A stretch of 64,000 bases of DNA, taken from G965207045 sp965207045. GTDB lineage: Bacteria; Pseudomonadota; Alphaproteobacteria; Rickettsiales; Anaplasmataceae. The stretch spans positions 1,116,001-1,180,000 of the forward strand of contig OZ242261.1 of NCBI GenBank assembly GCA_965207045.1, read 5' to 3'. The position numbers and the translations under genes were made by a program. Below, in pieces: positions 17,539 to 25,603 of the stretch (within the stretch, counting starts at the first letter, position 1; the number at the start of each line of letters is the position of its first letter). Below the pieces are notes generated by a model. It did no database searches, was not told the origin of the DNA, and worked only from the letters and a program-made list of their open reading frames with translations.

Positions 17539-18114
17539 ATGAACAATATAGATTTAATTAAGAAACTTAATTCGAAGATATTTCATGATTTAGGGAATAT
17601 TGTTATAATGTTGAGTATGTTGGATGATTCTAGCTCGGAAGACAGCGTTAAATCTGATATGGTAAGCGATATAATAGATCGTTTTAAAGTACTAAAGAAT
17701 GCATTTGCTCAAGTTGATAGTGATACAAGTTTGTTGACGTCTTATGATCTGCTCACAAAATATTTTTCAAATAAGAAAATTACCTTGCAGGAGATCAGAA
17801 ATAGTGTAGATCAGGAATATTCTCCTGATCAGTGTCAATTGTTTATTAATGTGGTTATGTGCTTGGCTGCTGCTATATCATGTTGTGGAGAGATAAAGAT
17901 TAATTTAAGTGATACTGGTTTTTTTGTTGAGGCTAATGGAAACAATGTTGTGAAACCTCTAATTGGGGAGGTTTTGAGTAGTAAAGATGTTAATTACAAT
18001 TCAGGAAACAATAGCATACAAGCATGTTTTACTAGCTTGTTAGCACAAAATTTAAAAGCTAAGATTAAGTTTTTTTGTAAACATAAGTGTCTTTTTTTGC
18101 AGGTGTTATTTTGA
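17539..18114 (+). CDS. chpT: ChpT-like histidine phosphotransferase
   Basis: Resembles ChpT, which passes phosphate from CckA to CtrA and CpdR in the alphaproteobacterial cell-cycle phosphorelay. The N-terminal helix has SKIFHDLGN with the putative phospho-histidine at residue 16, matching the family's HDL motif. The C-terminal half (about 100-190) corresponds to the degenerate ATPase-like fold with no nucleotide motifs. The 191-residue length fits. Its final TGA overlaps the pgsA TTG start. Identification rests on the HDL motif and layout; sequence similarity is low. Confidence 0.65.
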   Translation: MNNIDLIKKLNSKIFHDLGNIVIMLSMLDDSSSEDSVKSDMVSDIIDRFKVLKNAFAQVDSDTSLLTSYDLLTKYFSNKKITLQEIRNSVDQEYSPDQCQLFINVVMCLAAAISCCGEIKINLSDTGFFVEANGNNVVKPLIGEVLSSKDVNYNSGNNSIQACFTSLLAQNLKAKIKFFCKHKCLFLQVLF

Positions 18115-18683
18115 ATATCACCAAATTATTGCCGAATTTTTTGACTGTATTCCGCATAGTAGTAATCCCAGTTATTGTTATTAGTCTATATTTTTCTGAT
18201 GGAAGTGGTTTTTTTTATATTATTGCACTAATTGCATTCTGCTTTGCCAGTTTAACAGACTTTATGGATGGCTATTTAGCACGTTTATGGAAGACTCAAT
18301 CTGATTTTGGTAAATTTTTTGATCAAATAGCAGATAAATTGATTGTTAGTACAACCATTATAATGTTGATTCATATAGATAAAATTAGTGGAATTCATAT
18401 TTTCCCAGCTTTGATAATAATTTGTAGAGAAATTCTTATTTCTGGAATACGTGAATTTATGGGAAATATGAAAATAGAGATTCCAGTAACAAAGTTGGGT
18501 AAAATAAAAACTACTTTACAGATGTTGGCTATAGTATTACTGGTATCAAGTGGTTCCCTTATTTACATGCCTTCGGAACTAACCCTCCTTGGTGAAATAA
18601 TGCTTTGGATTGCAGCGATTCTTACTATTTATTCAGGATATAAATACCTTTTAGTGCCTGTTCGATATGTAACTAATGGATGA
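18111..18683 (+). CDS. pgsA: CDP-diacylglycerol-glycerol-3-phosphate phosphatidyltransferase
   Basis: Makes phosphatidylglycerol phosphate in the inner membrane. The CDP-alcohol phosphotransferase signature runs DFMDGYLAR to GKFFDQIADK, with the required aspartates and glycine spaced DxxDGxxAR...GxxxDxxxD. About five membrane segments are visible and the N-terminus NITKLLPNFLTVFRIVVIP is typical. I start it at the TTG that overlaps the chpT stop, giving 190 residues; a GTG at 18087 would add eight. It is convergent with NDUFS4. Confidence 0.93.
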   Translation: MNITKLLPNFLTVFRIVVIPVIVISLYFSDGSGFFYIIALIAFCFASLTDFMDGYLARLWKTQSDFGKFFDQIADKLIVSTTIIMLIHIDKISGIHIFPALIIICREILISGIREFMGNMKIEIPVTKLGKIKTTLQMLAIVLLVSSGSLIYMPSELTLLGEIMLWIAAILTIYSGYKYLLVPVRYVTNG

Positions 18684-18690
18684 TTGAGGT

Positions 18691-18981
18691 CTATTTAATA
18701 AAATTATCTGCATAAGCCTTCTTTTTTCTTGTGTGTTGCATTTGAGGAAGTAATTTATAAGCAATGTTGTGCTTTTCAGCATAACAGACTGCTGCTTTGC
18801 TAGACTTGAATTTGAGCAGCACTTGTTTTGAAGTATTTTGTGACGCATTCCATCCCATCAGTGAATCCTTATATTCTTCTTTTTTTTTACTCTCAAATTC
18901 TAGCAACCAAAATTTTTCCTTGCTATAACCTGATTGAGTTGCTGATTTTGTTGGTAAATATATTTTTGCAATTTTTTTCAT
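18691..18981 (-). CDS. NADH dehydrogenase accessory subunit NDUFS4-like
   Basis: Matches the ETC complex I NDUFS4/AQDQ family, a supernumerary subunit of complex I in alphaproteobacteria and mitochondria. Visible features are AKIYLPTKSATQSG, WLLEFE, DSLMGWNASQNT and VLLKFKSSKAAVCYAEKHNIAY. I start at the ATG at 18981 (96 residues), which matches the family; a GTG at 19011 would overlap the upstream secretion-cluster gene by 20 bases. With the NDUFA12 gene at 10.8 kb it points to a mitochondrial-like complex I. Confidence 0.9.
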   Translation of the reverse strand: MKKIAKIYLPTKSATQSGYSKEKFWLLEFESKKKEEYKDSLMGWNASQNTSKQVLLKFKSSKAAVCYAEKHNIAYKLLPQMQHTRKKKAYADNFIK

Positions 18982-18991
18982 GGGTAAAATA

Positions 18992-21286
18992 TTAATCTCG
19001 CCAGATTTCACATGTTATCTTAACCTTTCCGTTGCTTCCAGGTTGCCACAAATTTTTTTCTTTAGAAACACATCCGCCTTGACCTGTTTCTGTTGAGGGT
19101 ATTACAGAAGTTACTTCATTCATGCTATCACTCTGAGAGCATAAAGTTGATTTCCAGTTAATGTAGCCTCCTGGTAAGTTCTTTTCTGTTATTCTAGGTT
19201 GTGCTACATCTGGATTTTTTTTATCAGAAATCTCATACTTTCCTTGTAACCCTGGAAAGGTATCTACAAATAAAACTAATTTTCTATTGAATTGATCCTT
19301 ATTGTTTAAGTCTATCTCTTTAGCTTCTTCTCTATTTGATCTACCACCATTTGCACTTAGCAGTGTATCACAATTTTCTTTATTGTTATCACATAAATAA
19401 ACTTTTGTTGTTTGCCCTGCTTTATTTGGAATATTTCCACCACTTCCTATTTCCATTTTTAAAATATGCTGATCAGGTTTAATTTTTATTGTACCTTTTG
19501 TATATCCTCCTGAAGCACCAGAAAATGATTTTCCGTGCTTTGATTTTTCTAATGTATCAATATGACCAGATGCACCTCCACCCCATGCCTCTATAGTAAC
19601 GAAATCACATTCTTGTGCATTAAAAAAGTTGCCAGAATTGTCCAAATCATTATCAAGTTGGTTTTTGTTAGGATCATCAAACACTTGGAAAGGAAAATCA
19701 TGGATACACAAGCCACGTAAGTTAGGATCAGTTGGTATATATTGAGCTTTTTCTTGTTCTTCTCGAGTTAGAAAAAAAGCCGTATTGTCTTCTATATTAA
19801 CAAAATTTGTAATCACAATTGCAATACTTCCGTCTATTATATTATATTTTAAAGCTTCAGATTTACTTAAATGGGTCGCTATAAAGTTATTTCTTGTTTT
19901 TTCAGGAAAGTTTTCTAATCTTGCAAATGATTCAACCTGTTTATATTTTGCATTGTAATGACCACCTTTTTTCGTGGGATAAATCACAAATAAATTTGCT
20001 CCAATATTTTGTATTATATCGATTTCATCTTGAGGTGTGTCTTCGATAAAGAGGTTATTCGGAATAGTAGAGTAGTTAACTTCCCATTCGTTTGTAATTG
20101 AATTATATTGGTGTGGAATAAAAGCGCGTCCTATTTCTGCAAATCTAAATATCCTATTTCCACGGTTAAGCATATATTCACTAATTTCCTCCTCGCTGAT
20201 ACAAAGTACTCTACCCTTTGGGTCTTCTTTGTATGCTATCTTTTCATTTTTATATCCATCAGGACATTTAACACTTTCTTCTGTAAAAACACCTTTGACA
20301 TATTTTCCAAGAGAATTATAGCACAACAATTCGCGTTCAAAAAAATGTTCATCATTTATTTTGGGTCGTATAAGCTTTAGTTTTGTATCATTATGTAGAA
20401 TTCCGCTCTTTGTGTAGAATAAATTAAAAGATTTATTATTATTATAACCATTCACTGTAGCTTGAACCACAATGTTTTCACCTTTTTTCAAAATGTTTGC
20501 TATGTCATCGGGGTATGAATTTATTATAGGTTTGTTCATCTTTGGTATATCAAAGCATACTGATGAATATGGTTCAAATTTGGAATCTTTGTAATATAAG
20601 CCACATATTTGATTTTCTCTTTTTTTAGCTTCAAACATATATTCAGTGTCACCGAAGGATAATCTTTCTATACCCTTAGAAGTTCCGTTACTATTTAAGC
20701 TTAAAATCATTGATTTATAATTGCTTGATTCATCCTCATCCAAAGAGTTATTATTATGTCTTTTTTTTCCATCTAATCCAACTATGATTTTAATTTTTGG
20801 CGAAAAAAAGGAACTTTCTTTGACTGGAACTATTCTTATATTTGTCTGGGTCTGGAATACATCGCAAAATGGTGGTGGTGGTGGTGGTAATGGAAGCAAA
20901 TAACACCCTAGTAATGGATTGGGATTCAAGTCAGTATCACAAGTAAAAACCCTTTTAGCACATATACAAGAGATGCTTCCACTTTTACATCTATTGTTAC
21001 TTTCTATGGTTATTGGTTGTATGTTGCTACGGTCACAACATGCTAGGTAAGCTTTAACCCGTGTTGGTTGAATAAATTCACAATCACCTGGGGATAAAGT
21101 AGAAGAACCAGAAATTTTAGATTTGACATGTATTTGTGGTTGGAAAAAACCATTCCAAGTATCCATTATGGCTGGTTTGTCCACATCTTGTCTTATGAGG
21201 ATTAATAAAGAAAGAAGAAATACAAAACTGAAACAACGTGTTGGTATCGTATAAAGTACTAAAATTATAAAAAGAAATCTTTTCAC
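18992..21286 (-). CDS. Large secreted or membrane-anchored protein of the vir cluster
   Basis: A 764-residue protein whose start overlaps the virB4 stop as ATGA, so it is the last gene of the type IV secretion cluster. It has an N-terminal hydrophobic segment (about 3-33) and a cysteine-rich region (about 65-125). A polyproline stretch PLPPPPPPFC follows near residue 132, and a glycine-rich module (about 557-640) begins VTIEAWGGGASGH. No further membrane helices are evident. Extended VirB6-like proteins of Rickettsiales carry long extracytoplasmic regions, and this may be a relative lacking the membrane core, but I cannot confirm that. Exposure outside the inner membrane is inferred from the N-terminus and cysteines. 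Confidence 0.55.
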   Translation of the reverse strand: MKRFLFIILVLYTIPTRCFSFVFLLSLLILIRQDVDKPAIMDTWNGFFQPQIHVKSKISGSSTLSPGDCEFIQPTRVKAYLACCDRSNIQPITIESNNRCKSGSISCICAKRVFTCDTDLNPNPLLGCYLLPLPPPPPPFCDVFQTQTNIRIVPVKESSFFSPKIKIIVGLDGKKRHNNNSLDEDESSNYKSMILSLNSNGTSKGIERLSFGDTEYMFEAKKRENQICGLYYKDSKFEPYSSVCFDIPKMNKPIINSYPDDIANILKKGENIVVQATVNGYNNNKSFNLFYTKSGILHNDTKLKLIRPKINDEHFFERELLCYNSLGKYVKGVFTEESVKCPDGYKNEKIAYKEDPKGRVLCISEEEISEYMLNRGNRIFRFAEIGRAFIPHQYNSITNEWEVNYSTIPNNLFIEDTPQDEIDIIQNIGANLFVIYPTKKGGHYNAKYKQVESFARLENFPEKTRNNFIATHLSKSEALKYNIIDGSIAIVITNFVNIEDNTAFFLTREEQEKAQYIPTDPNLRGLCIHDFPFQVFDDPNKNQLDNDLDNSGNFFNAQECDFVTIEAWGGGASGHIDTLEKSKHGKSFSGASGGYTKGTIKIKPDQHILKMEIGSGGNIPNKAGQTTKVYLCDNNKENCDTLLSANGGRSNREEAKEIDLNNKDQFNRKLVLFVDTFPGLQGKYEISDKKNPDVAQPRITEKNLPGGYINWKSTLCSQSDSMNEVTSVIPSTETGQGGCVSKEKNLWQPGSNGKVKITCEIWRD

Positions 21287-23622
21287 TTACCTAGTTTAGC
21301 ATATAATATTGGTAACCATCTGTCGGGGTCATGACTTGCTGATTCAGTTATAGCTTCGTTCATAAGTCTTATTTTTTGCTGGTTACTAGAAAGAAGTGTC
21401 CCTTCAATCATTTCACCGAGATCTAGTTTTAGTACAATAGAAATATCACCTTGCTTTAGAAAGAAATGTTTATTATAGCTTTGTAGTGTACCAATCATGA
21501 ATGAATCTTCTTTTGTTATGTTAAACGCTTTTATGTATCTCTTATCCATGATTCCACCTGGTAAGAAGATTTGTGTGGAAATCAAATTATTAAGGTTCTG
21601 TGTAAATTGACTAGATAATGTCAGTTTCATGTTGCTACTAGTAAATATAACTACACAGTTTAATTTATTCATTCTATTTAAGAAATTTCTTAGATAACCT
21701 ACATTTAAGAACAATTCTGCAATATCCCAAGCTTCGTCTAGCACTATTATTGTAGGTTTGCCATCTAAACTGTTTTCAACTTTATTTAAAATGATTAGTG
21801 TAAATAAAAGTACTATTTTATTGCTTTCTATGCCTATATTAAATCCAATAGAATTATTCTCCCAAATGTTGATATAATCATCATTATTTGTTGACAGCAT
21901 GTCAAATAATCCATTTTCTTTGAATAGCTTATCAGCACCTTTATCAAGATATGGCAACAATAGCTTACTTATTTCATCAACTTTGCGTTCTTTTATAGGA
22001 ATAGCAAATATTTTTTTGCAAGCTATTTCTATATCTTCTGTTGTTGCTTTATCACTTGATATATGACGTATAAGCTCAAAAATAAATCTTTTATTAATTA
22101 CTGATTCTTCAATTTTGAAAGGATTGAATGATATATTAAGATTGTTTTTATCTATAAACCTATACTGCCCCCCTAAAGCATTGATGAACACGCATGATTT
22201 CATATTTTTTTCCATAATTACTACACGTGTTCCTATTTTCTTGGATTCTGATATCATGAAGTTTTGTAATGATGTGCTTCCAGATTCAGGTTTACCAACT
22301 ATTGTTGTGTGACCAACTTCGTTGTGATGAAAATTGAAAAAATACGGTTTATTACACACAGACCAAAACAGCGTTATTGCATAACCCCATTTTTTACACA
22401 TTATGTTTCCAGAGTTTAATGGATGTAAAAAAGCAAGCCCACCTATGTTAGATTCTGAGTTTAAGTAGGTGATGGTTTGGAAATTGAAATTTGCAGGTAA
22501 AATACCTAGAAAAGCATTCTCAAGTGATATATCATGGCGAAAAACTGCTATACCGCACTCTGACAATGATTTGACTAACATTATTACATTTTCTTCCAGT
22601 TCATTTGTGCTTGCTGCAATGGGCATAATGCTAGTAGAGTGATTCATAAATTTTGAGTTAGTTCCGAAATCACCTAATTTAGTAATTTCTTGTAGTTCAG
22701 AGGCACGACTTACGTCTAGTAAATAATTTTGGTACTCTATTTTCTTAGATTGTTTTATGTCAGCTGTAAAATCTACGATTTCTGTAGCAATAAATTCCAT
22801 ATTTAACTGTAACGCTACACTTATGTTGTTTATATTGATCGCCATATAGCGCTTCAATCCTAGAACGGTAGCAAACCTCTTTTTAGTTTTATTTGTTATG
22901 CATTCTAAAGAATTAAAACCAATTGCAATGTTATAATTCCTTATTAAATTGTCTGCTATATCTTCCATGGGTAACTTATGCTTTTGTGTATCAGTAAGCA
23001 ATGTGATAAACATACGAAAAAGCTGCAATAATTCAGAATTGTTGTCTTCATCTAAAGTAAGTATATGTGATTTAAACTCGCGAAGGTCATTGCTAATTTT
23101 CTCTGTTACTTTGGAAAGATTATTGAACTGCTGCTTTAAGTGTTTTGCATATTTACTTTTTATATAGAGAAAAGAAAAACTGAATACAAAATCTATTGCA
23201 TTAAATTTATTACTTACACTCTTAGAAATCAGTGATATGTAAATCTCATTTACATATTCTACAGAAGACTTTTTCATTTTTGTCCAACTACAATGTAGAT
23301 TATAAGCAAAACCTTTTTGTAAATTTTTATTCCATGGAATCAATATAGGCTTTTTTCGTCTGACTGTGTTTATTGTAACTGCTATATCATCATTGTTGAT
23401 ATGTTGACTTACTGCTTCCCTGATTTTCTTTTGTACATCACTCTGTGAGTAAAAGCCTTCTAGCTTAATAATTTGTAATAATTCACCATTCTTTGTTAAA
23501 ATGGTATCAGGAGAATAGTGGCAAGCATATGGTATAAAATTTTCAGATAGTTTTTCTAACTTGATGCCGCTGTTAATTTCTTTAGGTTTTATGGAATCAA
23601 TTACTTTAGAAAAATTCATCAT
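21283..23622 (-). CDS. virB4: VirB4-family type IV secretion ATPase with degenerate Walker A
   Basis: A 779-residue VirB4/TrbE-family protein. The N-terminal CagE/VirB4 domain contains a region beginning FIPYACHYSPDTILTKNGELLQI. The C-terminal RecA-like domain has Walker B IIVLDEAWD near 621-629. The Walker A segment near 444-451 reads GKPESGST, so the essential lysine is replaced by serine. Rickettsiales carry two VirB4 paralogues, one with atypical nucleotide-binding motifs, and in Anaplasmataceae that second copy lies near virB2 genes; this arrangement fits. I start it at the ATG 7 bases after the virB2 stop; an upstream start would overlap virB2. Confidence 0.88.
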   Translation of the reverse strand: MMNFSKVIDSIKPKEINSGIKLEKLSENFIPYACHYSPDTILTKNGELLQIIKLEGFYSQSDVQKKIREAVSQHINNDDIAVTINTVRRKKPILIPWNKNLQKGFAYNLHCSWTKMKKSSVEYVNEIYISLISKSVSNKFNAIDFVFSFSFLYIKSKYAKHLKQQFNNLSKVTEKISNDLREFKSHILTLDEDNNSELLQLFRMFITLLTDTQKHKLPMEDIADNLIRNYNIAIGFNSLECITNKTKKRFATVLGLKRYMAININNISVALQLNMEFIATEIVDFTADIKQSKKIEYQNYLLDVSRASELQEITKLGDFGTNSKFMNHSTSIMPIAASTNELEENVIMLVKSLSECGIAVFRHDISLENAFLGILPANFNFQTITYLNSESNIGGLAFLHPLNSGNIMCKKWGYAITLFWSVCNKPYFFNFHHNEVGHTTIVGKPESGSTSLQNFMISESKKIGTRVVIMEKNMKSCVFINALGGQYRFIDKNNLNISFNPFKIEESVINKRFIFELIRHISSDKATTEDIEIACKKIFAIPIKERKVDEISKLLLPYLDKGADKLFKENGLFDMLSTNNDDYINIWENNSIGFNIGIESNKIVLLFTLIILNKVENSLDGKPTIIVLDEAWDIAELFLNVGYLRNFLNRMNKLNCVVIFTSSNMKLTLSSQFTQNLNNLISTQIFLPGGIMDKRYIKAFNITKEDSFMIGTLQSYNKHFFLKQGDISIVLKLDLGEMIEGTLLSSNQQKIRLMNEAITESASHDPDRWLPILYAKLGK

Positions 23623-23629
23623 AATGATT

Positions 23630-24013
23630 TTAGTTGAATACGTCACCGATGTAATCTGCACAACGAAAAGCTTGTTGGTTTCCTCCAATTAATGTGACTA
23701 CATTTTCTGCACCGAAAACCATTGTCATTCCAACTGTAGTTCCAAGTGCTAAACCCCAAGAAACTTTTCCTAAAAAGATACCAACTCCAATAAATACAAC
23801 TGCAACAGTCGAAACTGATTGACCAATTGGGCCAGTTAGATACCTTACTACATTACAAATACCAGTTGATATTACATTATTGCCCCCTGCTGAATCTGAC
23901 GCGTCAGCAATATGCGGTGCAAAATAATAAAGTAACACAACGAACAGTAAAAAAAACACATTTTCTTTTTTGTCAATAATACTTTTTTTTTTTAAATTTA
24001 TACTGTAACTCAT
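23630..24013 (-). CDS. virB2: VirB2-type T4SS pilin, copy 2
   Basis: A 127-residue TrbC/VirB2-family protein. A lysine-rich start precedes a signal segment (about 19-37), an ASDSAGG-type cleavage region, and two membrane helices with the family pattern ICNVVRYLTGPIGQSVSTVAVVF and FLGKVSWGLALGTTVGMTMVFGA. It is preceded by a strong AAGGAG. It is about 45% identical by eye to the neighbouring copy. Pilin or pore-lining role inferred from the family. Confidence 0.88.
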   Translation of the reverse strand: MSYSINLKKKSIIDKKENVFFLLFVVLLYYFAPHIADASDSAGGNNVISTGICNVVRYLTGPIGQSVSTVAVVFIGVGIFLGKVSWGLALGTTVGMTMVFGAENVVTLIGGNQQAFRCADYIGDVFN

Positions 24014-24204
24014 ACTTGCTCCTTTTATTTAATAAGTACCGGTGATGTCTTATAAACTTTTACAAAACATACACGGAGATAAATTAGCAGACTATTTCAC
24101 TGCCTTATATAATAGTGAGAATTTTATAAACCAGTGTAAATATCCATTTATACTATTAATTATGTTTACGCAAAAAAGCAAGTATTTTATATTTTTTTTA
24201 GCTA

Positions 24205-24606
24205 TTATGCATTTTGATTGTTGGTTTCTCCGCCACCGGTTACATCGCTTTGTGCACACTCAGTTAATGTTGTACCGCTTACCCACTCAACAACATTTGG
24301 GGCACCAAATAAACCACCTATACCAACAGTTATGGACATAGCTAATCCCCAATGCATTTTTCCAAGAAACATACCAATGCATACGAATATTATTGCTACA
24401 GTTGAGATACCTTGACCTATACTGCCTGTAAGTGAAACAACAATGTTGCATATAACAGCTGTTATAGCGTTTGAATTAGCACTTCCTGAAGTCGCTAAAA
24501 GTAAACTGGGTAAAAAAGTAAAAAAGCTTATAAAGAAAAGTACGTAGAATACTTTTGAAAGCAATTTTTCTGAAGATAGTTCAATAATCATTTTCTGTAA
24601 GACCAT
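24205..24606 (-). CDS. virB2: VirB2-type T4SS pilin, copy 1
   Basis: A 133-residue TrbC/VirB2-family protein with a signal segment (about 20-38) and two membrane helices: AVICNIVVSLTGSIGQGISTVAIIF and FLGKMHWGLAMSITVGIGGLFGA. The C-terminal tail is longer and more polar than in copy 2 and ends GGGETNNQNA. An internal ATG five codons in is an alternative start. Multiple virB2 copies are common in Rickettsiales. It is the first gene of the virB2-virB2-virB4-unknown cluster. Confidence 0.88.
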   Translation of the reverse strand: MVLQKMIIELSSEKLLSKVFYVLFFISFFTFLPSLLLATSGSANSNAITAVICNIVVSLTGSIGQGISTVAIIFVCIGMFLGKMHWGLAMSITVGIGGLFGAPNVVEWVSGTTLTECAQSDVTGGGETNNQNA

Positions 24607-24746
24607 AAATATGTTCCGATGTTATAGTAATTGTATTAAGAAATAATATAATTTAGTTGACATGATAATTATGAAATAAAAGTATGTTGTATTTTGATCA
24701 CGCTTTTTAATAAATATTTAATAATAATGAAATTCTATGTTTTTAT

Positions 24747-25322
24747 ATGCAGGAAAGTTTTCAATATCTCTTTAAAGAGAAAGTTGTAAAGAGTCATGAA
24801 GAAGAAACTTTAATAAGTGAAAGAGAAGCTTTGGATAGAGAAGAGTTGTCTTTTAAACGTGGCTATGATAAGGCAAGAAAAGAGCTTTTAGAGTTGAATA
24901 CTAAAAAACAAGCTGATGATTATAAGTATTCTACTTTACTAAATGGTATTAGAGAAGAGTTGGATAAATTAATTGCAGGGTCGTATTCTGAAAAAGAGAA
25001 ACAAGGTTTGTTGAATTTAGCTTTGGCAATAGGGGAAAAACTTTCTGGTGTAATAGTAGGTGATAATTATTGTGCTAAGATTAAGGATTTTGTTTTTTCT
25101 GTTATGTTAGAGTTGCAGAAGAATTTATCAATAAAAGTTAGGGTAAATAGTGGTTTAGCTGAAAATTTAAAATCTATTCTTAAAGATTTAAATTGTTCTG
25201 TATTTGGCGAAGAATCTGTTCAGTTAGGAGATTGCATAGTTGAGTGGGAAAATGGTAAAGCAGAAGATATATTGCAGGATAGAAAGCATGAGATAAAGAA
25301 AATATTATTCGGCGAGGTTTAA
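24747..25322 (+). CDS. fliH: FliH-like flagellar export stator protein
   Basis: A 191-residue protein with a charged coiled-coil N-terminal half (about 15-80) and a C-terminal domain containing LALAIGEKLSGVIVGD and VQLGDCIVEWENGKAEDIL. This is the FliH/SctL layout (compare 'GD...VEW.dG..e'). FliH links the FliI ATPase to the export gate and C-ring. FliI is not in this window. The fliN-like gene starts 2 bases after its stop. Similarity is at the level of motif and layout, so the call is moderate. Confidence 0.7.
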   Translation: MQESFQYLFKEKVVKSHEEETLISEREALDREELSFKRGYDKARKELLELNTKKQADDYKYSTLLNGIREELDKLIAGSYSEKEKQGLLNLALAIGEKLSGVIVGDNYCAKIKDFVFSVMLELQKNLSIKVRVNSGLAENLKSILKDLNCSVFGEESVQLGDCIVEWENGKAEDILQDRKHEIKKILFGEV

Positions 25323-25324
25323 TT

Positions 25325-25588
25325 GTGTTGGAGAAACAAGAAGATAGAAAGGATAACAGTAAGTTGATCGATGCTATAGAGGTCGAACTTTTAACTGTTC
25401 TAGGTAAGTCATTGATGACAGTTAAAGAAGTAAGAGAGATTAGTGTAGGCTCTGTTATTCCATTAGATAAGGATGTAGATGATTTAGTTGATATTTACGT
25501 GAATAACAAACTTATAGCAAAAGGGGAGCTAATTTCAGAGGAAGAAAAAAGTTTGTCTGTTAAGATAGCCGAAATAATTGATAACTAA
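25325..25588 (+). CDS. fliN: FliN-like flagellar switch protein
   Basis: An 87-residue SpoA-domain protein. The pattern IEVELLTVLGKSLMTVKEVREISVGSVIPLDKDVDDLVDIYVNNKLIAKGELI matches FliN: 'vel.LG...l.l.ell.l..G.vi.Ld.......l.vng..iA.Gevv'. In the C-ring FliN binds FliH and controls rotation and export. It begins with GTG (or TTG one codon later) right after fliH. The type III secretion homologue SctQ has the same domain; flagellar origin is favoured by fliR and by known flagellar genes in some Rickettsiales. Confidence 0.82.
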   Translation: MLEKQEDRKDNSKLIDAIEVELLTVLGKSLMTVKEVREISVGSVIPLDKDVDDLVDIYVNNKLIAKGELISEEEKSLSVKIAEIIDN

Positions 25589-25603
25589 AATATTCTGCTA
25601 CTT

